In this document: positions 8,116 to 17,423 of the stretch, piece by piece
Numbering within the stretch: position 1 is the stretch's first letter
Layout: each line of letters begins with the position of its first letter
Origin: Oceanobacillus sojae
GTDB lineage: Bacteria > Bacillota > Bacilli > Bacillales > Amphibacillaceae
Reading direction: 5' to 3'
Assembly (NCBI RefSeq): GCF_007991515.1
Contig: NZ_BJYM01000011.1
Span: 62,001-126,000 of the forward strand
DNA: 64,000 nt
Made by a program: the position numbers and the translations under genes
The notes under the pieces: model-generated
Told to the model about the DNA's origin: nothing
The model's input: the letters and a program-made list of their open reading frames with translations, nothing else
Databases searched by the model: none

Positions 8116-10614
8116 TTAATCATCATCGCTTGAGCCGGATGATGACATACTGGCGGGAATACCTATTTTCAACCATTTATCAGTTTCTGTTCTTGGATAG
8201 AGCATTGAAAAGTCGCCCATATCATCGTAGCCTTCTTCTCTCAGCCAGTCAGGGTTAAACATAATTCCATTTCCTTTACTGAATGAGCTTCCGCCATCGT
8301 CTGATTTAAGAACCAGCCTGCTGCCTTTTATTAAACTGTTATCTTCTTCCGTAGGTACATAGCGCGAGTCAAATAAATCTGTTTTGACAAGCCCCACCTC
8401 TTTACATAAATCAGATGGCAGCTTTCCTGATACTGCACAGTAGCTTCGCTCGACAATGCCGTCCGGCCGCTCAAATCGCTTCTCTGGTGTTACTAAAACC
8501 GGATCGACCTTTGCAGAGGCATTAATTAATTCTGTCCACAGCTTCATATTACGCTGACTGTATGAGAGATGATAAGGATGATCAATCGATGCCGGTTTTT
8601 CATAGCCAATCCAGGTGCCGAATGTGACGTTTGGATTTGTCGCAACAAACCAGGCGTCATGATAATCGTTAGATGTTCCCGTTTTTCCTGCCCAGTCAAC
8701 ATTTGTATTTTGAAGCTGGGAATTAATATAATTGGCTGTTCCATTATCAATAACATCACGCATCATATCTACAGTCAGATAAGTCGTTTGTGGAGAAAAT
8801 ACTTCCACAGGATCTGTTTCATGCTCATAAAGGACATCGCCCTCAGCGTTAGTAATTTTATCAATCATATAAGCATCTGCAAATTTGCCGTTATTGCCAA
8901 ATGTAGAAAAGGCATTAACGTTTTCTTCTACCGACATACCATAGTCCATAGCTCCAATAGAGAGAGAAGGAATAGTATGATCACTTTCTGTTAAAGAAGT
9001 AACACCCATCTTTTCTAAATATTTAGCAGCAGGATCTTTATCAATGATTTTCAGATACGTATCTACAGCCGGAATATTATATGAATTTGCAAGCGCAGTG
9101 CGTGCGGAAACAATTCCATAATTCCCTCCGCCATAGTTTCTTATCGGAGGGCCCCCATTTGGAAATGACTGTGGATAATCTGCAATAGATGTTGCAGGCT
9201 GAATAACGCCTTCCTCCATCGCTGGTGCATAGTCAAGTAAAGGTTTAATCGTACTGCCGGGAGATCGTTTAGTATCTGTAGCAAAATTTACCTGATGCTC
9301 TTCATCAAAACCGCGGCCGCCGACAAAGGAAAGAATTTTGCCGGTATTATTTTCAACCATGATAGCCCCTGCTTGAATAGGCTGTGTTACTTCGTATTCT
9401 TCTCCGTCACTGTTTGTAGCCGTATAGGTTTGGGCATAACCATAGTCTGAATAATTTTTTGCGACATCCTCCATAGCATCATACATTTCTTTATTAATCG
9501 TAGTATGGATCTGATAGCCGCCATCGCGTAATTCTTTTTCTGTGCGTTCTGCGTACTCTTTCCTTAAATCATCATCTTCTGCCAAATCTTCCTCTGTAAC
9601 TCCATCTTCTTTCATCAATAAACCCTGAATAATCTCTTTCGCCCGTTTTTCCACTTCATATGTGACATAAGGATATTGATCTGTGGAAGAAGGGACAGCA
9701 TCTATAAAATCACCGGCAATATCATAATTTGCAGCTTCTTCCAGTTCTTCATCCGTTATATACTCCATATCATGCATACGGTTTAAAACAGTTTTCATAC
9801 GTTTAATACCAGGCTGTAAATCTTCCTCTGATTTTAGTTCTCCTTCAGCTGTAAAAGGTGTGTAAGAGGAAGGCCCCTGTGGGAGCCCTGCCAGATAGGC
9901 TGCCTGTGGAAGAGTCAGTTCGGAAGCATTAACGCCAAAAATACCCTTGGATGCAGTTTGTATACCTGCAATATTGCGGCCGGATGAATTTCTTCCGTAA
10001 GGGATAATATTTAAATAAGCTTCTATGATTTCATCTTTTGTAAAGTAATTTTCCAGCCGCATTGCTAATAATATTTCTTTGGCTTTTCGATCAAATGATA
10101 CTTCGTCAGTCAGAATTTGATTCTTAATAAGCTGCTGTGTGAGAGTACTTCCTCCTGTCTGTACAGAGGAATTTAGAAATTCCTGCGCCGTTGCTCTTAA
10201 GATAGCTTTTGGCACAACACCCTCGTGCTCGTGAAAATACTCATCCTCTGTTGCGATAACAGCATCAACCAATGTAGGAGAGATATTATCGAGCTTTACT
10301 TCCTCACGATATAAATCACTTCTGATATCTCCTAAGTAAACATCATTTGCAAAATAAATACTGGACGTCTCAGAATAATTGTAAATATCATCTGCCATAG
10401 ATGCTTCACTTCTCAATGGTTCATCATGGACCAGTGATGCAAAGTATCCCAGTCCAATTCCACCGACGAAAATTCCTCCGATGACACCAATAATCATGAC
10501 AAATAATACAATATTCCAAACAACGTCATATGTAATTCTTGATGCCTGCTGGAGAACACCTTTTTTCCACCAGTTCTTTATCGTATTAAAAAAACGTTGC
10601 AGGTTTTCTTTCAT
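8116..10614 (-). CDS. Class A penicillin-binding protein (glycosyltransferase/transpeptidase)
   Basis: Bifunctional peptidoglycan synthase anchored in the membrane. Its 832 aa comprise a short cytoplasmic N-terminus, a transmembrane helix at about 33-58, a GT51 glycosyltransferase domain (EDEYF at 123-127 with the catalytic Glu, GGSTLTQQ at 154-161), then a transpeptidase domain with the serine in STIK (454-457), SYN (511-513) and KTG (644-646), followed by a Ser/Asp-rich tail. It most resembles PBP1A-type enzymes; which Bacillus paralogue it equals is unclear. It is divergent from tyrS and sits where B. subtilis has acsA. Confidence 0.93.
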   Translation of the reverse strand: MKENLQRFFNTIKNWWKKGVLQQASRITYDVVWNIVLFVMIIGVIGGIFVGGIGLGYFASLVHDEPLRSEASMADDIYNYSETSSIYFANDVYLGDIRSDLYREEVKLDNISPTLVDAVIATEDEYFHEHEGVVPKAILRATAQEFLNSSVQTGGSTLTQQLIKNQILTDEVSFDRKAKEILLAMRLENYFTKDEIIEAYLNIIPYGRNSSGRNIAGIQTASKGIFGVNASELTLPQAAYLAGLPQGPSSYTPFTAEGELKSEEDLQPGIKRMKTVLNRMHDMEYITDEELEEAANYDIAGDFIDAVPSSTDQYPYVTYEVEKRAKEIIQGLLMKEDGVTEEDLAEDDDLRKEYAERTEKELRDGGYQIHTTINKEMYDAMEDVAKNYSDYGYAQTYTATNSDGEEYEVTQPIQAGAIMVENNTGKILSFVGGRGFDEEHQVNFATDTKRSPGSTIKPLLDYAPAMEEGVIQPATSIADYPQSFPNGGPPIRNYGGGNYGIVSARTALANSYNIPAVDTYLKIIDKDPAAKYLEKMGVTSLTESDHTIPSLSIGAMDYGMSVEENVNAFSTFGNNGKFADAYMIDKITNAEGDVLYEHETDPVEVFSPQTTYLTVDMMRDVIDNGTANYINSQLQNTNVDWAGKTGTSNDYHDAWFVATNPNVTFGTWIGYEKPASIDHPYHLSYSQRNMKLWTELINASAKVDPVLVTPEKRFERPDGIVERSYCAVSGKLPSDLCKEVGLVKTDLFDSRYVPTEEDNSLIKGSRLVLKSDDGGSSFSKGNGIMFNPDWLREEGYDDMGDFSMLYPRTETDKWLKIGIPASMSSSGSSDDD

Positions 10615-10645
10615 AATCTACATTAGACCTCCTAATTCTATATTT

Positions 10646-10651
10646 ATTATA
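10646..10651 (-). promoter_or_regulatory. Putative -10 box of the PBP gene
   Basis: A minus-strand TATAAT 32 bases before the PBP ATG. No good -35 is visible, so this is a weak call. Confidence 0.4.
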
Positions 10652-10732
10652 ACATAGAGAAAATGGAGTTTGGTAGTAGGATGATAAGAAAATAGTTGCA
10701 CAGAAATGTTATTTGTGCTATGAATAGTATCA

Positions 10733-10738
10733 TATAAT
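10733..10738 (+). promoter_or_regulatory. -10 box of the tyrS T-box transcript
   Basis: TATAAT just before the T-box leader; the -35 region is unclear. Confidence 0.5.
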
Positions 10739-10744
10739 TAAAAA

Positions 10745-10990
10745 GCATTGAAGGATCGGAGTAGTATTGTGAGTCCCTATTTTAGAGAACTGACGGTTGG
10801 TGCAAGTCAGCATACATTCACATGCGAATTACAATCTGGAGCTATTCTTCTTATTGACTGTTTGCTCATAAGAAGAACGGTGTAAAACATCGTTAACAAA
10901 CCTTAAGTGGCTGTAAATTACAGCAACAAGGGTGGTACCGCGAATCCAACTCGTCCCTTTCTTTCATGAGAGGAGACGGGTTTTTTATTT
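10745..10990 (+). promoter_or_regulatory. T-box riboswitch, tyrosine-specific (tyrS leader)
   Basis: The T-box core AAGGGTGGTACCGCG lies at 10928-10942, followed by a terminator (AACTCGTCCC / GAGACGGGTT, then TTTTTT). The specifier region GAATTACAATCTGGAGC places the codon TAC (Tyr) at 10830-10832. The equivalent region of the trpS leader reads GAATTGGGCTTTGGAGC, which supports this alignment. Uncharged tRNA-Tyr should favour the antiterminator and allow tyrS transcription. Confidence 0.92.
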
Positions 10991-11129
10991 TCTTATCTAA
11001 AAAATGGATTTATCGCAGCTGGAGCTGGCTGTAAGACTCTCCTTTAAGAATAGAGAACACTTGAACATTCTAATTATGAGACCAAACAGCAAGAGCTACA
11101 GGTGAAACAAAAATCAAGGAGGAAGAATC

Positions 11130-12407
11130 ATGAGCATTTTACAAGACCTAGAAAACAGAGGATTAATTAATCAAGTTACTGATAGAGAAGGTTTAGAAAA
11201 CCATCTCAAAAATAATCAGGTAACATTATACTGTGGATTTGATCCGACGGCGGACAGTCTGCATATTGGTCATCTGGTTCCTTTAACCATGCTGCGCAGG
11301 TTTCAGCGGGCAGGGCATAAGCCTATTGCTTTAGTCGGCGGCGGAACAGGGATGATTGGAGACCCAAGCGGGCGGTCAAGTGAACGAAGCCTAAATACGG
11401 AAGAGGTTGTTTTTGGTTTTACGGAAAGTATACAAAATCAAATCGCAAAAATAGTTGATATGGATGATACATCCAATGACAATCAGGTTATTTCCCGTAA
11501 TAATCATGACTGGTTAGGGAATATGACAATTATTGATTTTCTTCGCGGTGCAGGGAAGCATTTTGGCATCAATTATATGCTGTCAAAGGATTCCGTTTCA
11601 GCAAGGCTTGCACAGGGGATTACGTTTACTGAATTCAGTTACATGATTCTGCAGTCTTTAGACTTTTTACGGCTGTACGAAGAAGAAAATTGTACACTGC
11701 AAATTGGCGGAAGTGATCAATGGGGTAATATTACTGCCGGACTGGAGCTTATCCGCCGCTCCAGAGAAAATCAAGGTGAAACAGCAGAAGTGTACGGCTT
11801 AACAGTACCTCTTATTACGACAGCAGATGGAGTGAAATTTGGGAAAACTGCTGGTAATGCAATATGGTTAGATCCAGAAAAAACATCCCCGTATGAATTT
11901 TACCAGTTTTGGATTAATGTAGATGACCGCGATGTTATCCGTTTTATTAAATACTTTACCTTCCTGTCTGATGAAGAAATTGCAGAATTGGAAAAAGAGG
12001 TGGAAAGTCAGCCGGAAAAACGCGTTGCCCAACGGCGTCTGGCAGAAGAAATGACTCGCAGCATACATGATGAAGCTGCACTGGTTCAGGCTCAAAAAAT
12101 TTCTGAAGCATTATTCAGCGGAGATATAAAGCAGTTGAATGTCACAGAAGTAGAACAGGCGTTTAAGGATGTTCCTAATCATGATGTTTTGAAGGAGCCT
12201 GTCGGTCTGATTGACTTATTAGTAAATGCTTCTATTTCTTCATCCAAGCGTCAGGCAAGAGAAGATGTGAAAAATGGAGCTATCTATATTAATGGAGACC
12301 GTGTACAGGATTTGGATTACATTGTAGATGAGGCGGATCGTTTAGGGGATGCCTTCACAGTAATTCGCCGAGGAAAGAAAAAATACTACTTAATTCGTTT
12401 TCAATAA
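11130..12407 (+). CDS. tyrS: Tyrosyl-tRNA synthetase
   Basis: Class I aminoacyl-tRNA synthetase charging tRNA-Tyr. Its 425 aa carry HIGH at 45-48, the KMSKS equivalent KFGKT at 236-240, and a C-terminal S4 RNA-binding domain (about 355-420; SSKRQAREDVKNGAIYINGD). The SD is AAGGAGGAAGAATC. Expression is under the upstream tyrosine T-box. In B. subtilis tyrS adjoins rpsD; here rpsD is at the far end of the window, still in convergent orientation. Confidence 0.97.
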   Translation: MSILQDLENRGLINQVTDREGLENHLKNNQVTLYCGFDPTADSLHIGHLVPLTMLRRFQRAGHKPIALVGGGTGMIGDPSGRSSERSLNTEEVVFGFTESIQNQIAKIVDMDDTSNDNQVISRNNHDWLGNMTIIDFLRGAGKHFGINYMLSKDSVSARLAQGITFTEFSYMILQSLDFLRLYEEENCTLQIGGSDQWGNITAGLELIRRSRENQGETAEVYGLTVPLITTADGVKFGKTAGNAIWLDPEKTSPYEFYQFWINVDDRDVIRFIKYFTFLSDEEIAELEKEVESQPEKRVAQRRLAEEMTRSIHDEAALVQAQKISEALFSGDIKQLNVTEVEQAFKDVPNHDVLKEPVGLIDLLVNASISSSKRQAREDVKNGAIYINGDRVQDLDYIVDEADRLGDAFTVIRRGKKKYYLIRFQ

Positions 12408-12430
12408 AAAGACTGTTCAAAGAGTAAATG

Positions 12431-12473
12431 AAAAAATAGATTTGACACTATTTTATCGTCAAATCTATTTTTT
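12431..12473. terminator. Bidirectional terminator tyrS / degV
   Basis: A 16-bp perfect stem (AAAAAATAGATTTGAC / GTCAAATCTATTTTTT). It suits tyrS on + and the degV-family gene on -. Confidence 0.9.
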
Positions 12474-12506
12474 ATCCATTTATTGTAAAAAAGTAAGAAT
12501 AGATTA

Positions 12507-13364
12507 TTATTTATTGTAGAAGAATAAGGCCAGAGTTCCTGGACCGGAATGTGCGCCAATCACAGAGCCAACCATTTCTATAATAATATTCTCTTTTTTC
12601 ACGCCAAATTTATCCTGTATCATTTTTGAAAGCTCCTGTGCACGAGGCAGATCATCACCATGGCTGATACCAATGATTTGGTTTTCTAAATTATTGCCTC
12701 GCTTGTCCATTACCTCGATCATTCGCTTAAGTACTTTCTTAGATCCGCGAATTTTTTCTAAAGGAATGAGTTTTCCATCTTCAACATGCAGGAGAGGCTT
12801 AATATTTAATAAGCCTCCGACTAAAGCTGCGGTCTTGCTTACACGGCCGCCGCGATATAAATACTCTAAATTATCTACAGTAAATATATGCTCCATTCGT
12901 TCAGCATTTTTATCAGTTTGCGCAATAAGCTCATCAAAAGAGATATTCTGCCGGGTCATTTTCGCAGCTTCTAATACTACTAAACCAAGTCCCAGTGAAG
13001 CACATTTGGAATCAATAATATGTAGCTGTGCTTCTGGATAGCTCTCTTTGATTTCCTGCTCAACAATCTTTGCGGCTTGATACGTTCCTGATAATTCTGA
13101 TGAAAAAGCGATATAGAGCAAAGGTTTTTCCGCTTCTGCATAGGAAGTAAAAATATCTTTAAACTGATTGACAGATGCTTGGGATGTTTTTGGAGTCTGG
13201 CCTTCCCGCATAGCATCATAGATCGTTTTTGGACTAATATCAATACTGTCCCGATAGTCTTTTTCGTTTAGATGAACAGTTAATGGTATCATTTCAATAT
13301 TATATTCGTTATAATAATGTTCGGATAAATCGCATGCACTGTCAGCTAGAATGGTGATTGACAT
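12507..13364 (-). CDS. DegV-family fatty-acid-binding protein (YitS-like)
   Basis: A 285-aa DegV protein, a family that binds a fatty acid between two domains and in some species serves as the FakB subunit of fatty acid kinase. Family features are ILADSACDL at the N-terminus, the SSELSGTYQAA segment, and the C-terminal GSVIGAHSGPGTLALFF. The start at 13364 is chosen because GGATGTGAT, close to the ideal SD, ends 4 bases upstream; an upstream in-frame ATG at 13400 would lie inside repeat copy A2. The divergent partner is yitT, as in B. subtilis yitS-yitT. Confidence 0.88.
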   Translation of the reverse strand: MSITILADSACDLSEHYYNEYNIEMIPLTVHLNEKDYRDSIDISPKTIYDAMREGQTPKTSQASVNQFKDIFTSYAEAEKPLLYIAFSSELSGTYQAAKIVEQEIKESYPEAQLHIIDSKCASLGLGLVVLEAAKMTRQNISFDELIAQTDKNAERMEHIFTVDNLEYLYRGGRVSKTAALVGGLLNIKPLLHVEDGKLIPLEKIRGSKKVLKRMIEVMDKRGNNLENQIIGISHGDDLPRAQELSKMIQDKFGVKKENIIIEMVGSVIGAHSGPGTLALFFYNK

Positions 13365-13388
13365 TATAATCACATCCATTTCTTTAAA

Positions 13389-13547
13389 ATGTGTGTTCAA
13401 AAAGGTTTCGAATTAGAAGCAAGAAGATCAAGGCGACGTGAATTTTACGAACGGAGCGTATGCTTTTAAATACGTGAGTATCGGAAAATTTACGTCAACG
13501 CAGAGATTCGCCGCTTATCATTTGGGAACTTTTTGAACATCCTCTTA
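13389..13547 (-). repeat. Interspersed repeat family A, copy 2
   Basis: Inverted relative to copies 3-5. Read on the minus strand it starts AGAGGATGTTCAAAAAG, has CAAATGATAAGCGGCGAA, the stem arm GACGTAAATTTT, the apical CGTATTTAAAAGCATACG, the return arm AAAATTCACGTC, and ends CTTTTTGAACACAC. It lies 25 bases upstream of the degV-family start, in the same sense as that gene. Confidence 0.85.
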
Positions 13548-13620
13548 AAATAAGTATTGTATATCAAGTTTACGTTTAATTGAATGTTTAGTCAAAAAAT
13601 TTAATAAAGGAGGCTGTTTT

Positions 13621-14463
13621 GTGTTTTATATTGAAGCAAAAAGGATAAGTATTGTTATAATTGGGGCATTATTAAATGCTATTTCTTTAAACTTTTTCCT
13701 TATTGGAGCAAATGTTTATGCCAGTGGATTTACAGGAGCAGCCCAGCTATTATCCAGTATTTTTAATGATTTCTTAGGTATTGGTCTGTCTACAGGTATT
13801 TTACTGGCTCTTTTAAATATACCCGTTCTTATTTTAGGCTGGGTAAAGGTTGGAAAAGGATTTACCATTTATAGTGTTATATCTGTTTTTTTCTCAACAC
13901 TTTTTTTAGAAATTTTGCCGCTGGTTTCAATTTCTAATGATATTATATTAAACGCTGTTTTTGGCGGCGTTATTGCAGGTATTGGTGTTGGTATAACATT
14001 AAAAGCCGGAGCTTCTACCGGCGGGATGGACATTGTTGCAATGATTTTATCCCGTCTGAAAGATAAACCGATTGGAACTTATTTTTTGATTATGAATTCC
14101 TTGATTATTGTTATAGCAGGTATTATGTACGAGCCTGAAAATGCCTTGTACACGATGCTGACTCTTTATGTAACTACCCGTGTCATTGATACAATCCATA
14201 CCCGTTATGAGAAGGTTACAGCGATGATTGTTACAAAGAAAACAGATGAGCTTCAAAAAGCTATACACGATAAGATGATAAGAGGTATTACAATTTTACC
14301 TGCAAAGGGAGCTTATACAAAAACAGATAAAAGTCTTATGTACCTTGTTATTACAAGATATGAATTGTATGATTTAGAAAGAATAATTAATGAAGTAGAC
14401 CCGGAGGCATTTACAAACATTGTAGAAACTGCCGGAATTTATGGGTTCTTTAGAAAAGATTAA
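13621..14463 (+). CDS. yitT: YitT-family membrane protein (DUF161/DUF2179)
   Basis: A 280-aa protein with five or six hydrophobic helices in the first 180 residues (YitT_membrane) and a soluble C-terminal DUF2179 domain (about 205-275). The glycine-rich GGVIAGIGVGITLKAGASTGGMD segment is typical of the YitT/YqfU/YvjA/YpjC group. The GTG start is supported by GGAGG 8 bases upstream. The pairing with a DegV-family gene matches B. subtilis yitS-yitT. The transport or sensing function is unknown. Confidence 0.88.
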   Translation: MFYIEAKRISIVIIGALLNAISLNFFLIGANVYASGFTGAAQLLSSIFNDFLGIGLSTGILLALLNIPVLILGWVKVGKGFTIYSVISVFFSTLFLEILPLVSISNDIILNAVFGGVIAGIGVGITLKAGASTGGMDIVAMILSRLKDKPIGTYFLIMNSLIIVIAGIMYEPENALYTMLTLYVTTRVIDTIHTRYEKVTAMIVTKKTDELQKAIHDKMIRGITILPAKGAYTKTDKSLMYLVITRYELYDLERIINEVDPEAFTNIVETAGIYGFFRKD

Positions 14464-14478
14464 AAAGGTGTGTATGGT

Positions 14479-14910
14479 ATGAAACGTTGGTATGTTGTTA
14501 TTGCTGTGGCGCTGCTGTTAGCAGGCTGTGGGAATAGAGAAGAGGAAGTTATTGAACCGGCTGGTCCTGAAGACAGTGTTGAAACAGAGAATCAGACAAC
14601 GGATGCAGTAATGTTTCAGGAAATTGATGTTACAGCAGAAGGAGAACAATTCCATATTATTGGTCAGGTGAAGACTTCGGCAGATGTTTTTTTCTACAGA
14701 ATTGAGCAGGGTGGAGAAATTATTCAAGAGGAAGAAAGTGTAAAGCTTGAAGGGGAGGATCCAGAGGCTTTTCAAAACTTTGGAATCATGGAGACTTTTT
14801 CAGGCGATATATTAGAGCATGAGGAGCCGCCAATTGTTATTATGTATGGAAAAAACGAAGATAATAAAGAAATTAACGCAAACTTTGTACCGATAGATAC
14901 AGAACAGTAA
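14479..14910 (+). CDS. Putative lipoprotein of unknown function
   Basis: A 143-aa protein. It has a typical lipoprotein signal: MKRW, a hydrophobic stretch, and the lipobox LLAGC with the cysteine near residue 17. An acidic linker (EEEVIEPAGPEDS) and a beta-rich domain of about 90 residues follow. The start at 14479 is preferred over GTG 14470 because AAAAAGGTG then lies at a normal SD distance. It follows yitT by 15 bases, so it is probably in its operon, roughly where B. subtilis has ipi; no clear similarity to BsuPI was recognised. Confidence 0.75.
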   Translation: MKRWYVVIAVALLLAGCGNREEEVIEPAGPEDSVETENQTTDAVMFQEIDVTAEGEQFHIIGQVKTSADVFFYRIEQGGEIIQEEESVKLEGEDPEAFQNFGIMETFSGDILEHEEPPIVIMYGKNEDNKEINANFVPIDTEQ

Positions 14911-15042
14911 TCTACAGAATAAATATGGACCTGAAATAGTATGAAAATAAGGATGCCGGATGATTAGACAATTTTTAGAAATTGTGAGTTATTCGGACTT
15001 ACCTGTTATAGGAAACAATTTGGAAATTAATCAGTTAATAAA

Positions 15043-15077
15043 AAAAGTAGAGGCGGGGTGATCCCCAGCCTCTTTTT
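15043..15077 (-). terminator. Terminator of the Nfu-type gene
   Basis: The stem GAGGC-GGGG / CCCC-GCCTC is followed on the minus strand by a T-run. It touches the stop of the gene at 15076. Confidence 0.75.
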
Positions 15078-15339
15078 AATAACCAAATTTCACAAATAAT
15101 TCTTCCACTTTTGGGTTAATATTTTCCCAGTCCGCGTCAAAATGTTTGTTAACTGTAATAAAATTTTGATAACCAAATACATTATCAACGTCTTCAAGCT
15201 TCATTAATTCATTTAATATTTCATGTTCACTTACATCACCGGGCATAACAGAAATACTGTTTGTCCCAGAAAAAATAACCTTATCCGATGTATATTTCAT
15301 TGCGTTTGGATTCGGTGTGGGGGAAATATGTACTGCCAT
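15076..15339 (-). CDS. Nfu/NifU N-terminal domain protein
   Basis: An 87-aa protein with the Nfu_N signature near the start (ISPTPNPNAMKYT), a domain found in iron-sulfur scaffold proteins. The C-terminal CXXC NifU domain is absent and there is no cysteine, so it cannot hold a cluster by itself; a helper role in Fe-S assembly or repair is an inference. The SD GAGGAGGT lies upstream on the minus strand. It appears monocistronic. Confidence 0.8.
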   Translation of the reverse strand: MAVHISPTPNPNAMKYTSDKVIFSGTNSISVMPGDVSEHEILNELMKLEDVDNVFGYQNFITVNKHFDADWENINPKVEELFVKFGY

Positions 15340-15404
15340 GTGAGTACCTCCTCATGTAATTGTTCATAAGTTCATATTAACAGAAAATCTAGAAGAGATA
15401 AAGA

Positions 15405-15442
15405 AAGGAAGGCTGCTTAAATTTCGAATGCCAGCCTTCCTT
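15405..15442 (-). terminator. Terminator of yitU
   Basis: An 11-bp stem (AAGGAAGGCTG / CAGCCTTCCTT), followed on the minus strand by TTCTTTAT. Confidence 0.75.
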
Positions 15443-15454
15443 ATAAAAGGATGA

Positions 15455-16297
15455 TTAAATAATGATTTTTTTCATTTTAAGGTTTAAATATTCCTCTAAA
15501 AATACACTGATACCATCTTCTTCATTGGTTAAGGTTTGATGTTTGGAAACAGAGACAAGTTCATCAATGGCGTTACCCATCGAAACGCCGACGCCGGCGT
15601 AATCAATCATCTCTAAATCGTTATCCTCATCGCCAAAAGCAATAATATTTTCCCGGTCGATATTATATTCATCAGCAATACGTTTGAGGCCAACCGCTTT
15701 ATTCATTCCTTTTTTTATGATTTCAATTATATTCCAGGGTGCTCCCCATTTACGATGCTCAATGACTTCAGCGTGATAATCATTTAAATGATCCCGCAGT
15801 TCCTCCACCTGTGAAACATCTGGATGAATAAGAACGGACGTAGGATCATGTTGTAATTTTGATTTAATATCACCAATAATATAAGGGGACTCCTCAGGAA
15901 AGCCTTTAAAGATAGTCATAATATCTTCACTGTACTGGTCTAGATAAACCTGATCCTGTACTTCTGCTAATATATTTTTCACTTCGATATCGTTGGAGAT
16001 GTCAATAATTCGATGGGCAGTAGTCAGGGGCATCGGTGTGTGGATACCTTTCCAGCTGGTATCCAAAGGATGGTGTACAAGCGCTCCATTGAAATTTACC
16101 ATGGGCGTTTTTAACTGGAGTTCCTGATAGTACTGAATACTGGCGCGGCCGGGTCTTCCGGTGGCAATTACAACAATGTGGCCGGCTTCTATCGCTTGAA
16201 ATACAGCCTGTTTATTTCTTGCGCTTATTTTCTTATCATCTGTCAATAACGTACCGTCTAAATCGAGTGCGATTAAGTGTCTGTTTTTATTTTCCAT
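15455..16297 (-). CDS. yitU: HAD-superfamily (Cof-type) phosphatase YitU
   Basis: Haloacid-dehalogenase family hydrolase of 280 aa, likely a sugar-phosphate or FMN-type phosphatase. Motif I DLDGTLLTDD lies near residues 12-21, motif II TGRP near 51, a C2-type cap in the middle, and motif IV GDEDNDLEMI near 225. The start at 16297 is used because GAGAGGTGA ends 4-5 bases before it; the upstream ATG at 16312 lies within that SD. Members of this group in B. subtilis (YitU) can hydrolyse several phosphorylated metabolites. Confidence 0.88.
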   Translation of the reverse strand: MENKNRHLIALDLDGTLLTDDKKISARNKQAVFQAIEAGHIVVIATGRPGRASIQYYQELQLKTPMVNFNGALVHHPLDTSWKGIHTPMPLTTAHRIIDISNDIEVKNILAEVQDQVYLDQYSEDIMTIFKGFPEESPYIIGDIKSKLQHDPTSVLIHPDVSQVEELRDHLNDYHAEVIEHRKWGAPWNIIEIIKKGMNKAVGLKRIADEYNIDRENIIAFGDEDNDLEMIDYAGVGVSMGNAIDELVSVSKHQTLTNEEDGISVFLEEYLNLKMKKIII

Positions 16298-16450
16298 TCT
16301 GTCACCTCTCATTATGATTTTATGTTACCATGATTTGAAAATATGTAAAGTAAAGAAAAGTTAAATAAAAGCTGCTTTATTTGCGAAAGATATTACAAAA
16401 ACTTTACAATAGAGGTAGGATGTTGATAAGTGAAAGGAAGCGTGTCAAAG

Positions 16451-17215
16451 ATGATAGGAATTTATCAGGAACCAATCGGGGACATACCTTGTTTACATGT
16501 TATTAATCAAAAGTTTGTGGAAGAAGAGCGGCCGGTCGTCGTTTATTTTCACGGTTTTACAAGTGCTAAAGAACAAAATTTGCCAATAGCTTATATGCTT
16601 GCAGATAAAGGATTTCGTGTGCTTTTACCAGATGCACTTCACCATGGCGAGAGAAGCAGCGGATTATCTGATAATGAACGGCAGCTGGCTTTCTTTGAAA
16701 TTGTATTAAAAAATATTAGTGAACTGGATATAATTCGTCAATACTTATTGAAAAATAAGCTTTTAAAGAAAAATAGACTCGGAGTTGCCGGGACCAGCAT
16801 GGGAGGTATCACAACAAGCGCAGCACTTGTAAAATATTCATGGGTGAACGCAGCTGCTGTTATGATGGGGACACCTAAATTACAAGAATACGCTAAACAA
16901 TTGCTGTATTATGTTGAGAAGAATGGCCAGTCCCCGTTTACAAAAGAAGAATTAGATGATTTATTTAAACAGCTGGCTGAAATTGATTTATCTTATCACA
17001 TGGAATCTCTTCATGAACGGCCATTAATGTTCTGGCATGGAGAGAATGATAAAGTAGTTCCATTTGAGCATTCTAGCTCTTTTTATCAAACTGTAAAGCC
17101 TTTCTATAAAAAAGGAGACCATCTTCAATTTATTGGAGAGAAGGGCAGAGAGCATAAAGTAAGCATTCCGGCAATGCACCATGCAACAGACTGGTTTGAA
17201 CGGCATTTGGTGTAA
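16451..17215 (+). CDS. yitV: Alpha/beta hydrolase YitV
   Basis: A predicted cytoplasmic esterase of 254 aa. It shows VVYFHGFTS (oxyanion region), the nucleophile elbow GTSMGG (about residue 121), a late acid in HGENDKVVP and a catalytic His near AMHHAT. The start MIGIYQEPIGDIPCLHV, at 16451 with AAAGGAAG upstream, matches the family's usual N-terminus; a GTG at 16430 is the alternative. The yitU-yitV-yitW order is as in B. subtilis. The substrate is unknown. Confidence 0.85.
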   Translation: MIGIYQEPIGDIPCLHVINQKFVEEERPVVVYFHGFTSAKEQNLPIAYMLADKGFRVLLPDALHHGERSSGLSDNERQLAFFEIVLKNISELDIIRQYLLKNKLLKKNRLGVAGTSMGGITTSAALVKYSWVNAAAVMMGTPKLQEYAKQLLYYVEKNGQSPFTKEELDDLFKQLAEIDLSYHMESLHERPLMFWHGENDKVVPFEHSSSFYQTVKPFYKKGDHLQFIGEKGREHKVSIPAMHHATDWFERHLV

Positions 17216-17364
17216 AATTATTCCATTACATGTTTGAGAAGGACAATATAACATGTATTAAGAAGAGAATTTTATACTAATGACAGACGGAGAATTAATC
17301 GGATGCTGTGTAAACTGTTCAGCATTCTATTGCACTTTCTGTAAAAAGAATATCGCATTAGCAT

Positions 17365-17382
17365 ACTTTTTGAACACGTACT
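17365..17382 (+). repeat. Possible end fragment of repeat family A
   Basis: ACTTTTTGAACACGTACT is identical to the right end of copies 3 and 4. The rest of the element is not recognisable to the left. It ends 42 bases upstream of yitW. Confidence 0.5.
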
Positions 17383-17423
17383 GAAATTATGGTTTAATAG
17401 CAATAGGGAAAGGAGGATGACAT

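Noticed and set aside
15370..15400. Short repeat-like AT-rich stretches as a CRISPR or direct-repeat array
   Set aside because: No regularly spaced repeats exist here or elsewhere in the window.
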